Assembly: GCA_041690675.1 (NCBI GenBank)
Contig: JAWLGU010000002.1
Location: forward strand, 62,001-126,000
From: UBA7803 sp041690675
Lineage (GTDB): Bacteria > Pseudomonadota > Gammaproteobacteria > Pseudomonadales > Azotimanducaceae
Length of the DNA: 64,000 bases
Direction: 5' to 3'
Positions 52,674 through 61,406 of the stretch are shown piece after piece (the stretch's first letter is position 1; the number at the start of each line of letters is the position of its first letter). The notes below the pieces were generated by a model. That model did no database searches. It was not told the DNA's origin and saw only the letters and a program-made list of their open reading frames with translations. A program made the translations under genes and the position numbers.

Positions 52674-55100
52674 ATGCCGTTCACCCGTCGCTCGGGCCGT
52701 GCTCACGGCGCCCGCCGTGCTCACGGCGGCCTGCTGCGCCCTGCGGCCTGGACCGCGGCGGTGCTGGCGGGCGTGCTGGTGCTGGCGTATCTGCTGTGGC
52801 CGTGGCTGGTGGCCCGGCTCGCGCACATGCTGGCTGCGCCTCTGGGGCTCGATGCCCTGGAGCTCCGGGTCGAGCGGCCCGGCTGGACCGGCATGTCCAT
52901 CCAGCATGTGCTGCTGCGGCGGGGCGGGGTGTCGCTTCAGGGAAGTGGCGGCGAGCTCGGCTATCGGCTGGGCGCGCTGCTGGCCGGTGGCGTGGACACC
53001 ATCCGGCTCCGGCAAGCGACAGTGCGCCTCTCCGCCGAGCCGGGCGTGGGCGGGGCGGGAGGGCCGGACCCGGCAGACTGGCCGGACCCGGCGCTGCTGG
53101 CCGCGCTTCCCGCGGATCGGCTGCGGGTGGACGCGCTGGTGGTGGAGGTGCCGGAGCTGTCGTTCACGGCCCATGGGCGGCTGGAACTCGCCGCGGGCGT
53201 GCTCGAGGCGCGCCTGGAGGGCGTGGCACCCGAAGCCGCCACGCGCTTCGGGCTCGCCGCCCGACTGACCCCGGACGGCGGGCTCGACCTGCGCGTGGCG
53301 AGCTCCGACGACACGGAGGCGCCTTTGCTGGTGGTGGAGTCGAAGCCGGCGGGCGACGTTCTGTTGGTGACCGGCGAGATGAACCTGCGCGCCTACGCCC
53401 TGGCTCTGGTCACCCGGCTCGCCGGCCTGCCGGCGGGGCAGGGCCGCATCACGGGGACCTTCACCGCCGCGCTGCCGTGGCCGTTCTCAGGAACCGAGGA
53501 CTGGCGGGACGTATCGGCCAGGGGCGACCTCATGGTGGACTGGCGGGTGGAGGCGGTGCCACTGGCCGCCCAGGATCTCCAGGTGACCTGGCAGCTCTCG
53601 AGCGGGGCCATCGCCGCCGACGCGTCCGGCCGGCTGGCTCACGGCGAGGACACCCTGGCGCTGCGCGGCCGGGTGGAGGGGCTGAGCCTGCAGCCGCTTC
53701 GCGGCCGTGGTGCCGTGGCGCTCGGTCTGCCGGACGACGTGGCCGGGCGCCCCCATGCCCGCCTGGAGTGGACACTGCGACCGGCGGGCGTGGCGCTCGA
53801 CGGCGGGTTCGATGTGCGCGGCGGGCTCATGGAGCGGCTGGCCGCGGTGGCGGGGCTGCCGCCCGGCCGGGGCGAGCTTGCCGGTGAGGTACAGGCGCAG
53901 CTGCCCTGGCCCTTGCCTTCACCCTTCGATCCATGGGCGGTACCGGCGCGCGGATCGTTGTCCGGGCGCTGGGGACCGGCGGCGGGCGAGCTCACCGTGG
54001 AGCTGCGGCGCGGCCGCTGGGCCTTGGAGGCGGGCGAGCTCGCCGGCCGCGTAGAGGCCGCGGTGCGCCAGGGCGATCGGGCGCTCGCCGCGGTGGTGGC
54101 CGTGGACTCCCTCGTGCTGACGGACGATCCGTTGCGGGTGAACGGCGCGCTGGAGTTTCCGGGCGGTCATCGGCTGCCCTTCGCCGGTCGCTATCAGCGC
54201 GCTACCGGTGCCGTGGCGCTGCGGGCGGAGGGCCGCATCGACGTGGAGGGCCCGCTGCTGGCGGAGCTGGTCTCGGACTGGCAGGCCCCCGTGGACCTGA
54301 CCGCCGGCGGGCTGGAGCTTCAGGCGGCGCTGGAGTGGCCCCCCTCCGAAGGCCTGAGCGGCACTGTGCAGGTGGAGCTCGACGACCTGGAGGCCCACCT
54401 GGGCAACTATGTGGTGGCCGGGCTGTCGAGCCCGCTGCGGTTCGCCGTGGACTCCGGAGCGTGGTCGTTGCGGCCCGCGCCGCTGCGCGCGGCGCGGGTG
54501 GATGCGGGGGTGGTGATCCGCGAGGTGGAGAGCACCATCGGCTGGTCCGGCGACCTGGTGTCGATACAGGAGACCCGCGCCCGGCTGCTCGGCGGCCGCG
54601 CCCGCGTCGCGCCCTTCGAGTACCGGGTGCCGGCCGGCGAGGCCGACTTCGTGCTCGAGCTCGAGGACCTGGAGCTGGGGCGCGTTCTGGCTCTGGAGGG
54701 CGAGCACGTCTCCGGCACCGGGACCCTGGATGGCACCCTCCCCGTGCGTCTGGCGGACAACGTGCCCCAGGTCCAGGGCGGCAGGCTGCAGGCCGACGAC
54801 CCGGGCGGCGTCATTCGGGTGTCGTCCACGCTGGCCGGCGGCACCGGTCAGCCCGGCCTCGACTTCGCCCTGCGCGCGCTGCAGGACTTCCGTTACAGCG
54901 CCCTGGAAGCGGGGGTCAGCTACGGTGAAGACGGCGAGCTCGCCCTGGCGATACGCCTGGAGGGCCGGAACCCGGCCGTAGAGGGCGGCCGCCCCATCCA
55001 CTACAACCTGACTCTCACCGAGAACGTGCCCGCGCTGCTGGAGTCGCTGCGACTGCAGCGGGAAATCACCCGCGGCATCGAGAGCCGGGTGACGAACTGA
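52674..55100 (+). CDS. ydbH: YdbH-family AsmA-like intermembrane phospholipid transport protein
   Basis: 808 residues. One N-terminal membrane helix (about 25-45), the rest a long repetitive beta-rich body of the AsmA/TamB-like superfamily, with recurring LRVDALVVEVPELS, GELAGEV and LDGTLPVRLADNVPQVQGGRL strands; the C-terminus reads NLTLTENVPALLESLRLQREITRGIE, typical of YdbH. In E. coli YdbH with TamB and YhdP moves phospholipids from the inner to the outer membrane, and YnbE is its outer-membrane partner; both partner genes follow here. The start ATG has GAGGA directly adjacent, an unusually short spacing. Confidence 0.9.
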   Translation: MPFTRRSGRAHGARRAHGGLLRPAAWTAAVLAGVLVLAYLLWPWLVARLAHMLAAPLGLDALELRVERPGWTGMSIQHVLLRRGGVSLQGSGGELGYRLGALLAGGVDTIRLRQATVRLSAEPGVGGAGGPDPADWPDPALLAALPADRLRVDALVVEVPELSFTAHGRLELAAGVLEARLEGVAPEAATRFGLAARLTPDGGLDLRVASSDDTEAPLLVVESKPAGDVLLVTGEMNLRAYALALVTRLAGLPAGQGRITGTFTAALPWPFSGTEDWRDVSARGDLMVDWRVEAVPLAAQDLQVTWQLSSGAIAADASGRLAHGEDTLALRGRVEGLSLQPLRGRGAVALGLPDDVAGRPHARLEWTLRPAGVALDGGFDVRGGLMERLAAVAGLPPGRGELAGEVQAQLPWPLPSPFDPWAVPARGSLSGRWGPAAGELTVELRRGRWALEAGELAGRVEAAVRQGDRALAAVVAVDSLVLTDDPLRVNGALEFPGGHRLPFAGRYQRATGAVALRAEGRIDVEGPLLAELVSDWQAPVDLTAGGLELQAALEWPPSEGLSGTVQVELDDLEAHLGNYVVAGLSSPLRFAVDSGAWSLRPAPLRAARVDAGVVIREVESTIGWSGDLVSIQETRARLLGGRARVAPFEYRVPAGEADFVLELEDLELGRVLALEGEHVSGTGTLDGTLPVRLADNVPQVQGGRLQADDPGGVIRVSSTLAGGTGQPGLDFALRALQDFRYSALEAGVSYGEDGELALAIRLEGRNPAVEGGRPIHYNLTLTENVPALLESLRLQREITRGIESRVTN

Positions 55101-55157
55101 TTGCCGGTGGCGGATCCGACCGTTACGCTTTGCGGCGTCTTCATCCGAGGGGTTGGC

Positions 55158-55343
55158 ATGACCGGGAAAGGCGGCGTCATCCTGTGCTGCGCGGCGTGGC
55201 TCGCCGGCTGCACCCCGACGGTGCGGGTGGCCACGGAAGACCCCATCACCATCAACCTCAACGTCAACATCCAGCACGAGATTCGCGTCAAGGTGGATCG
55301 GGAGCTCGATGATCTGTTCACCGAGGACAGCGAGCTGTTCTAG
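55158..55343 (+). CDS. ynbE: YnbE-like outer-membrane lipoprotein
   Basis: 61 residues. Leader with lipobox AAWLAGCTP, then the family block TPTVRVATEDPITINLNVNIQHEIRVKVDREL. In E. coli YnbE forms an intermolecular beta-sheet with the C-terminal end of YdbH to complete the lipid bridge. CGAGGGG precedes the ATG at 55158. Between ydbH and ydbL, as in enterobacteria. Confidence 0.93.
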   Translation: MTGKGGVILCCAAWLAGCTPTVRVATEDPITINLNVNIQHEIRVKVDRELDDLFTEDSELF

Positions 55344-55362
55344 CGGCAGGGAGACAAGCACC

Positions 55363-55704
55363 ATGGCCAGAATGTCCCGGATCGTCACCAAACCACTGAT
55401 CTGCGCGCTGCTCCTTGCCTTCGGCAGCGGCGCCTACGCCATCGGCATCGACGAGGCCAAGCAGGCCGGGTTGGTGGGGGAGACCATGGAAGGGTACATC
55501 GCCGCGGTGGAGGGCTCGCCGTCTGCCGAAGTGGCGGTCCTGGTGGAGGAGGTGAACGCCCGCCGCCGGGAGGAGTACCGGCGGATTGCGGAGCAGAATG
55601 GCATCACCGTCGAGCAGGTGGAAGCGCTGGCGGCGAAGAAGGCCATCGAGAAGACCCGGCCGGGGGGCTGGGTCCGGGTGAACGGTACCTGGCGGCAGAA
55701 GTGA
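55363..55704 (+). CDS. ydbL: YdbL family (DUF1318) periplasmic protein
   Basis: 113 residues. Signal peptide ends at AYAIGID; the mature part EAKQAGLVGETMEGYIAAV and VEEVNARRREEYRRIAEQNGITVEQVEALAAKKAIEKTRPGGWVRVNG is the DUF1318 pattern. In E. coli YdbL acts as a chaperone that controls YnbE multimerisation. GGGAG lies ahead of the ATG, 19 bp after ynbE. The 11 bp repeat array follows 22 bp after its stop. Confidence 0.93.
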   Translation: MARMSRIVTKPLICALLLAFGSGAYAIGIDEAKQAGLVGETMEGYIAAVEGSPSAEVAVLVEEVNARRREEYRRIAEQNGITVEQVEALAAKKAIEKTRPGGWVRVNGTWRQK

Positions 55705-55726
55705 GCTAGCCAGGGAGGCAGCCAGC

Positions 55727-55781
55727 GGCTCGCCAGCGGCTCGCCAACGGCTCGCCAACGGCTCGCCAGCGGCTCACCGGA
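55727..55781. repeat. Five tandem copies of the 11 bp unit GGCTCGCCARC, second array
   Basis: Units start at 55727, 55738, 55749, 55760 and 55771: GGCTCGCCAGC, GGCTCGCCAAC twice, GGCTCGCCAGC and a degenerate GGCTCACCGGA. A partial unit (GCAGCCAGC) precedes. It fills the gap between ydbL and the SLC13 carrier, both plus strand. Same unit and copy number as at 28715-28769. Confidence 0.92.
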
Positions 55782-55820
55782 ACGCGGCCGAAGCCGCCCA
55801 GTCAGCACGGGAGCATTCGT

Positions 55821-57596
55821 TTGGGCATCGATGCGTGGATCACCCTGGCCGTGATCGCGGGAACCGTCGGCATGCTGGTCGGCACCCGGCTGGCCCCCGA
55901 CCTCATCCTGGTGGCCGCGCTGACGGTGCTCATGCTGTCGGGGGTGCTCACCCCCGGCGAGGCCCTGCTGGGGCTCGCGAACCCCGGGCTCGCCACCGTG
56001 GGCGTGCTCTACGTGGTCGCCGCCGGGCTGGTGGATACGGGTGGCATCCACCTGCTGGGATCGCGGCTCCTGGGCCATCCCAAATCGCTCGTGTCGGCTC
56101 AGCTTCGTCTCATGCTGCCCGCCACCGGCCTCTCGGCGTTCCTCAACAACACGCCGGTGGTGGCGATGCTGGTGCCCTTTGTCGAGGAATGGGCTCGGCG
56201 CTGCCAGCTGCCGGTGTCGCGGCTGATGATTCCCCTGAGCTATGCCGCGATCTTCGGGGGCCTGACCACCATCATCGGCACCAGCACCAATCTCATCGTC
56301 AACGGCATGTTCGCGGAGGTGTCCGGGGACGGCGGGTTCGGTTTCTTCGAGATCGGCCTCCTGGGCCTGCCCCTGGCGGTGACGGGGACCCTGTTCGTGG
56401 TCGTCACCGCGCGCTGGCTGCTGCCCGACCGCTCGTCGCCGCTGCGCGAGCCCGAGCAGGTACGGGAGTACACACTGGAAATGCTGGTGGAGGAAGGCAG
56501 TTCCCTCATCGGCAAGAACCTGGAGGAGGCGGGTCTCAGGAACCTGCCCGGCGCGTTCCTGGCGGAGATCGAGCGCGGCGGCACCATCATGCCGGCGGTG
56601 TCGCCCCGGGTCCGGCTCCAGGCCAACGACCGGCTGCTGTTCGTGGGGGTGGTGGATTCCGTGGTGGACCTGGTCCGGGTCAGGGGCCTGGTGCCGGCGC
56701 CGGATCAGCTGTTCAAGCTGGACGCGCCCCGGGCCGAGCGGCGCTTTTTCGAGGTGGTGGTGTCGCGCTCCAGCCCCATGGTGGGTCTCACCATCCGGGA
56801 GGGTCAGTTCCGCACCCGCTACGACGCGGTGGTCATCGCCGTGGCCCGCAACGGCATGCGGGTGCGGGGCAAGGTCGGCGACATCGAGGTGCTGGCGGGG
56901 GACACGCTGCTGCTCGAGTCGCGCCCCTCGTTCCTCACCCGCCAGCGCAATTCCCGGGACTTCCTGCTGGTGAGCGAAGTGCGCGGCGCGTCGTTGCCGC
57001 GCTACGAGCGCGCCTGGATCGCCATCGCCATTCTGGCGGTCATGGTGTCCGCCGCCGCCTCCGGCGTCCTCTCCATGCTCGAGGCCGCGCTGTTGGCGGC
57101 CGGGCTCATGATCGCCAGCCGCTGCACCAGCGCCGGGGGCGCCCGCAGCCGGGTGGACTGGTCCGTGCTCACCGTGATCGGCGCATCGCTGGGGCTGGGT
57201 GAGGCCATGGCCCGGAGCGGCGCTGCGGAGAGCATCGCCTCCTGGTGGGTGGCCATGGCCGGGGACAACCCGTGGATCGCGCTGGCGGCTGTGTACGTGA
57301 TCACCAGCTTCTTCACCGAGCTCATCACCAACAACGCGGCCGCGGTGCTCATCTTCCCCATCGCCGAGGCCACCGCCGCGAGCCTGGGGGCGAGCCTCTG
57401 GCCTTTCGCCGCGGTGGTGATGATGGCGGCCTCGGCCAGCTTCGCCACCCCCATCGGTTACCAGACCAACCTCATGGTGTATGGCCCGGGGGGGTACCGG
57501 TTCACCGACTACCTGCGCATCGGCACGCCGCTGAACCTGCTGATCGGCATCCTGGCGGTGCTGCTGGCCCCCCTCATATGGCCGTTCTCGCCGTGA
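55821..57596 (+). CDS. SLC13/DASS-type anion permease with two RCK (TrkA-C) domains
   Basis: 591 residues from a TTG with GGGAG 6 nt upstream. N-terminal membrane half has LSAFLNNTPVVAMLVPF and GGLTTIIGTSTNLIVNG, C-terminal half has FFTELITNNAAAVLIFPIAEA and ATPIGYQTNLMVYGPGGY; these are the two Asn-Thr/Ser binding hairpins of the family. Between them (about 215-390) are two cytoplasmic TrkA-C domains (TLEMLVEEGSSLIGKNLEEAG and FEVVVSRSSPMVGLTIREGQF). Proteins with this layout are often sulfate or other anion importers. Substrate not determinable. Confidence 0.9.
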   Translation: MGIDAWITLAVIAGTVGMLVGTRLAPDLILVAALTVLMLSGVLTPGEALLGLANPGLATVGVLYVVAAGLVDTGGIHLLGSRLLGHPKSLVSAQLRLMLPATGLSAFLNNTPVVAMLVPFVEEWARRCQLPVSRLMIPLSYAAIFGGLTTIIGTSTNLIVNGMFAEVSGDGGFGFFEIGLLGLPLAVTGTLFVVVTARWLLPDRSSPLREPEQVREYTLEMLVEEGSSLIGKNLEEAGLRNLPGAFLAEIERGGTIMPAVSPRVRLQANDRLLFVGVVDSVVDLVRVRGLVPAPDQLFKLDAPRAERRFFEVVVSRSSPMVGLTIREGQFRTRYDAVVIAVARNGMRVRGKVGDIEVLAGDTLLLESRPSFLTRQRNSRDFLLVSEVRGASLPRYERAWIAIAILAVMVSAAASGVLSMLEAALLAAGLMIASRCTSAGGARSRVDWSVLTVIGASLGLGEAMARSGAAESIASWWVAMAGDNPWIALAAVYVITSFFTELITNNAAAVLIFPIAEATAASLGASLWPFAAVVMMAASASFATPIGYQTNLMVYGPGGYRFTDYLRIGTPLNLLIGILAVLLAPLIWPFSP

Positions 57597-57616
57597 AAGC
57601 TCGGCGCGGGCGGTGC

Positions 57617-57650
57617 TATCCTCCGGCTTTCTCTGAACAAGGAGCCCAGC
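57617..57650 (+). promoter_or_regulatory. -10-like TATCCT and ribosome site ahead of the PA2779-family gene
   Basis: TATCCT at 57617-57622 and AAGGAG at about 57640-57645 precede the ATG at 57651. No clear -35. Confidence 0.3.
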
Positions 57651-58031
57651 ATGATCCTCCGACTCCAACGGTCCGTCCTGAAGCTGTTCGCAGTCTGCCT
57701 CCTGGTCACCGCGCCGCTGGCGCCGGCTCGAGCCGCCATCGTCGGCACCGATGCCGCCATCGCCATGAGTCAGCGGGCGGATACGGTGGCCCGGGTGAGC
57801 TCGGTGCTGATGCGCGACGACGTCCGCCATCGGCTGGAGAGCCTCGGGGTGGATCCGCAGCAGGCCCTGGAGCGGGTGAGCGCCCTCACCGACGGGGAGC
57901 TGGCCACTATGGAGGCCCGGCTCGATGAGCTGCCGGCGGGCGGCTCGCTGCTCGGCGTGATCGGCGCCGTGCTGGTGGTGCTGATCATTCTCGAGATCCT
58001 CGGAGTCACCAACGTCTTCACGGCCATCTGA
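57651..58031 (+). CDS. PA2779-family protein
   Basis: 126 residues. Signal peptide ending at APARA, the helical block VGTDAAIAMSQRADTVARVSSVLMRDDVRHRLESLGVDPQQALERVSALTDGELATMEARLDELPAGG, then a C-terminal membrane helix (LLGVIGAVLVVLIILEILGV). This is the PA2779 family, named from P. aeruginosa and of unknown function. It is almost always next to a PA2778-type gene, as here, 52 bp downstream. Confidence 0.9.
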   Translation: MILRLQRSVLKLFAVCLLVTAPLAPARAAIVGTDAAIAMSQRADTVARVSSVLMRDDVRHRLESLGVDPQQALERVSALTDGELATMEARLDELPAGGSLLGVIGAVLVVLIILEILGVTNVFTAI

Positions 58032-58083
58032 GCTGTCCGGGCGGCGGCTCCGACCGCGGCCGCTCGGGCGCCTGCGGCCGCTT

Positions 58084-59004
58084 GTGCGCCCGGGGCTGGC
58101 CGTCCTCCTGGCCCTCGTGCTCGCGGGGTGCGCGACCCTCGGTCCGCCCCCGCCCCTCGGCTCCCGGTCCGTCGAGCTGGAGCGGACGCCGTTCTTCCCC
58201 CAGGAGGATTACATGTGCGGGCCCGCGGCGCTCGCCACCGCCCTCGGGGCCAGCGGCGTGGCGGTGCATCCCGACCAGCTCGCCCCCACCGTGTACCTCC
58301 CCGAGCGGCGCGGCACCCTGCAGGTGGAGCTGCTGGCGGCGGCGCGCCGGCACGGACGTCTGGCGGTGAGGCTGCCCCAGACCCTGCAAGCCGTGGTGGC
58401 GCAGATCGAGGCCGGCAGGCCCGTGCTGGTGCTGCAGAACCTGGCATCCCGGCTGGTACCAGTCTGGCACTACGCCGTAGTCGTGGGTTATCACCCGGAG
58501 AACGACCGCTTCGTGCTGCGTTCCGGGCGTGACCGTCGCCGCCTGGCCGGCCGAGGCCGGTTCCGGGCCACCTGGGACCGGGCCGGCAACTGGGCCGTGG
58601 TGTTGGTGGATCCCGCCGCCAGCCCGCGCGAGCTTCCGCCCGCCAACTATCTTCAGGCTGCCGCCGACCTGGAGAGCACCGGCGCTCATGCCCTGGCGCT
58701 GGAGGCGTTCCGCGGCGCGGCGCGGGCCTGGCCGGAGCAAGCCACCGCGCATCTCGGCGAGGCCAACAACCTCTACTTTCTCGGCCGGGTCGACGAGGCC
58801 GCGGCCGCCTACCGGCGCCTCCTCGGTCGTCATCCGGACCACGAGGTGGCCATCCACAACCTGGCGACGCTGCTCCTGGAGCAGGGCAGAAACTGTGACG
58901 CAGCGGCAGTGGTCGCGGCCGCCCGAGGGCAGGAAGGGCCGCTGCTGGACGCGGTGCGGCGGCAGCTGGCGGCCGCGCCCTGCGCCGATCCGGCAGGGTT
59001 CTGA
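58084..59004 (+). CDS. PA2778-family cysteine peptidase lipoprotein
   Basis: 306 residues from a GTG. Lipobox LVLAGC (Cys16). A C39-like papain-fold domain follows, with the active-site Cys45 in EDYMCGPAALATALGASG and the His in VPVWHYAVVVGYHPEN. The C-terminal third is TPR-like (AYRRLLGRHPDHEVAIHNLATLLLEQGR). Likely processes or degrades a periplasmic peptide, perhaps the PA2779 partner; this is inference from constant neighbourhood. Converges with the dynamin-like gene, 14 bp apart. Confidence 0.9.
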   Translation: MRPGLAVLLALVLAGCATLGPPPPLGSRSVELERTPFFPQEDYMCGPAALATALGASGVAVHPDQLAPTVYLPERRGTLQVELLAAARRHGRLAVRLPQTLQAVVAQIEAGRPVLVLQNLASRLVPVWHYAVVVGYHPENDRFVLRSGRDRRRLAGRGRFRATWDRAGNWAVVLVDPAASPRELPPANYLQAAADLESTGAHALALEAFRGAARAWPEQATAHLGEANNLYFLGRVDEAAAAYRRLLGRHPDHEVAIHNLATLLLEQGRNCDAAAVVAAARGQEGPLLDAVRRQLAAAPCADPAGF

Positions 59005-59018
59005 CGCAGGGCTGGTCG

Positions 59019-60485
59019 CTACGAGGTGACGGAGCCGTCCGCACGCTCCCCGCCGGGGTGGGGCCCGGACGGGTTGGCGTAGCGGTCGTTCAGTGCCTGG
59101 ACGAAGCGGTCCGCGTCGGCGAGCACCGCATCGATTTGGCGTCGGGTGCGGCGGGTCCAGCCCCGCGGCTGGGACGATGCCAGGGAGCGCCACCACGCCC
59201 TGCGGTTGTCGCCGAAGGCGCTCAGCAGGAAGCCGCGGTCGGTCTCGTCCAGCGCGGCGTCACGCCGCAGGCTTCGGCTGACGGAGTGCCCGGCGAGGCG
59301 CTTGATCAGCACGTAGAGGTAGACGAGGAGCACCAGCACCACGACGGCGATGACGAGCTGGGTGGTGGGTTCCCGCTCCGCCACGGGCGTGAAGCGCAAC
59401 CCGTCCCAATACCCGCCGGAGATGCTCCAGATCAGAAACAGCGCCGCCAGCAGCCCGAACACCGCGAGGCTCGCCCACAGCGTGCGGCGGCGCCAGCTCC
59501 GGCGCGCGGCGGCGATGCGCGGAACGATGTCGTCCCGGAGATGCCGGGCCGTCTTCTCCAGCACACCGATCACCCGGTAGGCTCGCTCCACCTCCACCTG
59601 GGCGATGCGCGCCTCGATGTCCGCCAGGTCCTCGTCCCGCTTGCGCTGGAGGCGATCCCGCACCGCTTCGTTCTCCATGGGCAGCGCCGCGTCCCGGGCG
59701 TAGATCCGGTAGAAGCGCCCAGCCGTTAGGCCGTGCTGAGCCAGCGCCCGCTGCCAGGCGGCCACCACTTCTTCCGGGTTGTCTTCCCGGGCGGTGTTGT
59801 CGATCTGGTTGAGAATGTAGAGGAACTTGTTTGCATCGGGCCGGGACACCGTCTCCGCCACCAGATGCTTCAGGGTGTCGCCCATGGCGCCGGGCTCCGG
59901 GTGGCGCGCGTCGAAGAACACCAGCACCAGGTCGGACAGATCGATGATGTGATCGGTGATCAGCAGCGTGGACGTGCGCTGGGCGTCGGCGTCGAAGCCG
60001 GGGGAGTCGATGACGATCTTGCCGCGCAGGGGCTCCGCCGGGCAGGTCTTGAGCTGGAGATAGGAATCGACCCGCCGGCCTTCGCCGTGGGCCACCCGCT
60101 CGATGTCGCGGCTGATCTGATAGAACGGAAATCGCGGGTCACTGTCCAGGGCCGAGCCCGGCAGCACCGCCGGCTGCTCGTGGCCGCCGTAACAGATCAC
60201 CGTGAACTTGTCGTCCACCGCCTGGTTGCCCGTGCGCTGCAGGTTTCTGCCGGCGTACTGGTTGAGGAAGGTGGATTTGCCGGCCGAGAACGTGCCCAGC
60301 ACCGAGATCACCGGCCACCAGGAGACTCGGGTGGCGAAGGAGTCGTCCTCCGCCATGAGCCCCAGCCGGCGTGCCACCCGGTCGAGCTCCTGAAAGCTCT
60401 TCACCGCCCCGGCCAGCACCGGGTTCTCCTGCTCGAGGTGCTCCTGGAGACGCCGGATCCGCTCCTGCGTGTTGGTTCTTGTCAT
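59019..60485 (-). CDS. Dynamin-like GTPase with C-terminal membrane helices
   Basis: 488 residues. P-loop GTFSAGKST (64-72), switch/G2 region around QAVDDKFTVICYGG, G3 VIDSPGFDAD, G4 LNQIDN. The middle is helical (RDRLQRKRDEDLADIEARIAQVEVERAYRVIGVLEKTARHL). Two membrane helices near residues 340-360 and 385-405 (LWASLAVFGLLAALFLIWS, LVIAVVVLVLLVYLYVLI) are followed by a short cytoplasmic tail. Bacterial dynamin-like proteins remodel or repair membranes. A single copy, unlike the paired DynA/B or LeoABC systems. The start has no strong ribosome site in view. Confidence 0.88.
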   Translation of the reverse strand: MTRTNTQERIRRLQEHLEQENPVLAGAVKSFQELDRVARRLGLMAEDDSFATRVSWWPVISVLGTFSAGKSTFLNQYAGRNLQRTGNQAVDDKFTVICYGGHEQPAVLPGSALDSDPRFPFYQISRDIERVAHGEGRRVDSYLQLKTCPAEPLRGKIVIDSPGFDADAQRTSTLLITDHIIDLSDLVLVFFDARHPEPGAMGDTLKHLVAETVSRPDANKFLYILNQIDNTAREDNPEEVVAAWQRALAQHGLTAGRFYRIYARDAALPMENEAVRDRLQRKRDEDLADIEARIAQVEVERAYRVIGVLEKTARHLRDDIVPRIAAARRSWRRRTLWASLAVFGLLAALFLIWSISGGYWDGLRFTPVAEREPTTQLVIAVVVLVLLVYLYVLIKRLAGHSVSRSLRRDAALDETDRGFLLSAFGDNRRAWWRSLASSQPRGWTRRTRRQIDAVLADADRFVQALNDRYANPSGPHPGGERADGSVTS

Positions 60486-60529
60486 AGATGCGTCGTTCCG
60501 TGGTGCGAGGACGCGTTACCCCCCGTCGA

Positions 60530-61342
60530 TCATCGTTGGCTGCAATTTCCGTTCCGCCACGGTTGACGAATGGCCAGGGTGGCCATGGACGTGGGCATGT
60601 AGTGGTCGAGGGGCGTAGCCCGCGCGTCCCAGCGGTCCTCGTAGAACCCGGCGATGACGAAGCCGGCGGCGATCTGGCCGCCGATCTGGCTGTCCAGACT
60701 GTGGCTGAACTCCAGCGCTTCGCCGTTGGCCATGCGCCGCTGCAGGCGCTCCTCGGGCAACCCGGACAGGTCGTCGTACGGCAGCGCGAACGCTACCTCG
60801 AGGGGAGCGCCCTGCTCGATGGCCTCGTGGTCGAACAGGAAGAAGTCCGGGTTCATGAACCCCGCCAGCAGCCGGCCACCGGGACGGAGCACCCGGTGAC
60901 ATTCCCGCCAGACGGGCCGGGGGTCGGGCGCGAACACGTTGGACACGGGGTGAAAGATCAGATCGAAGACGCCGTCGGCGAAGCAGCGCAGGTCAGCCAT
61001 GTCGCCCCGCACCGTGCGCAGCTCCAGTCCCTCCCGCGCCGCCACCTCCGCGTCCAGGGCGAGCTGCTCGTCCGAGGCGTCGAGGCTCACGACCCGAGTG
61101 CCGGCGGCGGCCAGCACGGGCGCCTGCTGGCCGCCGCCGGAGGCGAGGCAGAGCACCCGAGCACCGGCGAACGGCCCGAACCAGGGCCGCGGCACGGACC
61201 GGTTGGGGGTGAGAATGACCGACCAGTCGCCGGCCCGGGCGGCGGCGATCACGTCCGCAGACACCGGCTGGCACCAGCGGCTGCTGCCCGCGGTCGCCTG
61301 CCGGTTCCACGACCGGCGGTTGTACTCGAATACATCGGTCAT
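60530..61342 (-). CDS. Class I SAM-dependent methyltransferase
   Basis: 270 residues. Motif I LCLASGGGQQAPVLAAAGTRVVSLDASDEQL, then RGDMADLRCFADGVFDLIFHPVSNVF (motif II) and CHRVLRPGGRLLAGFMNP (motif III). The opening VFEYNRRSWNRQATAGSSRWCQPVS is characteristic of a small-molecule methyltransferase subgroup. Substrate unknown. The ATG at 61342 is preceded at some distance by GGAG; an ATG at about 61369 would add nine residues. Divergent from dodecin. Confidence 0.85.
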   Translation of the reverse strand: MTDVFEYNRRSWNRQATAGSSRWCQPVSADVIAAARAGDWSVILTPNRSVPRPWFGPFAGARVLCLASGGGQQAPVLAAAGTRVVSLDASDEQLALDAEVAAREGLELRTVRGDMADLRCFADGVFDLIFHPVSNVFAPDPRPVWRECHRVLRPGGRLLAGFMNPDFFLFDHEAIEQGAPLEVAFALPYDDLSGLPEERLQRRMANGEALEFSHSLDSQIGGQIAAGFVIAGFYEDRWDARATPLDHYMPTSMATLAIRQPWRNGNCSQR

Positions 61343-61406
61343 GATGGTGGCGCGGTTCTTGCTCCTCATCCATGGTACCAGCCGCAACGTCAGGGAGATG
61401 TGGAAC

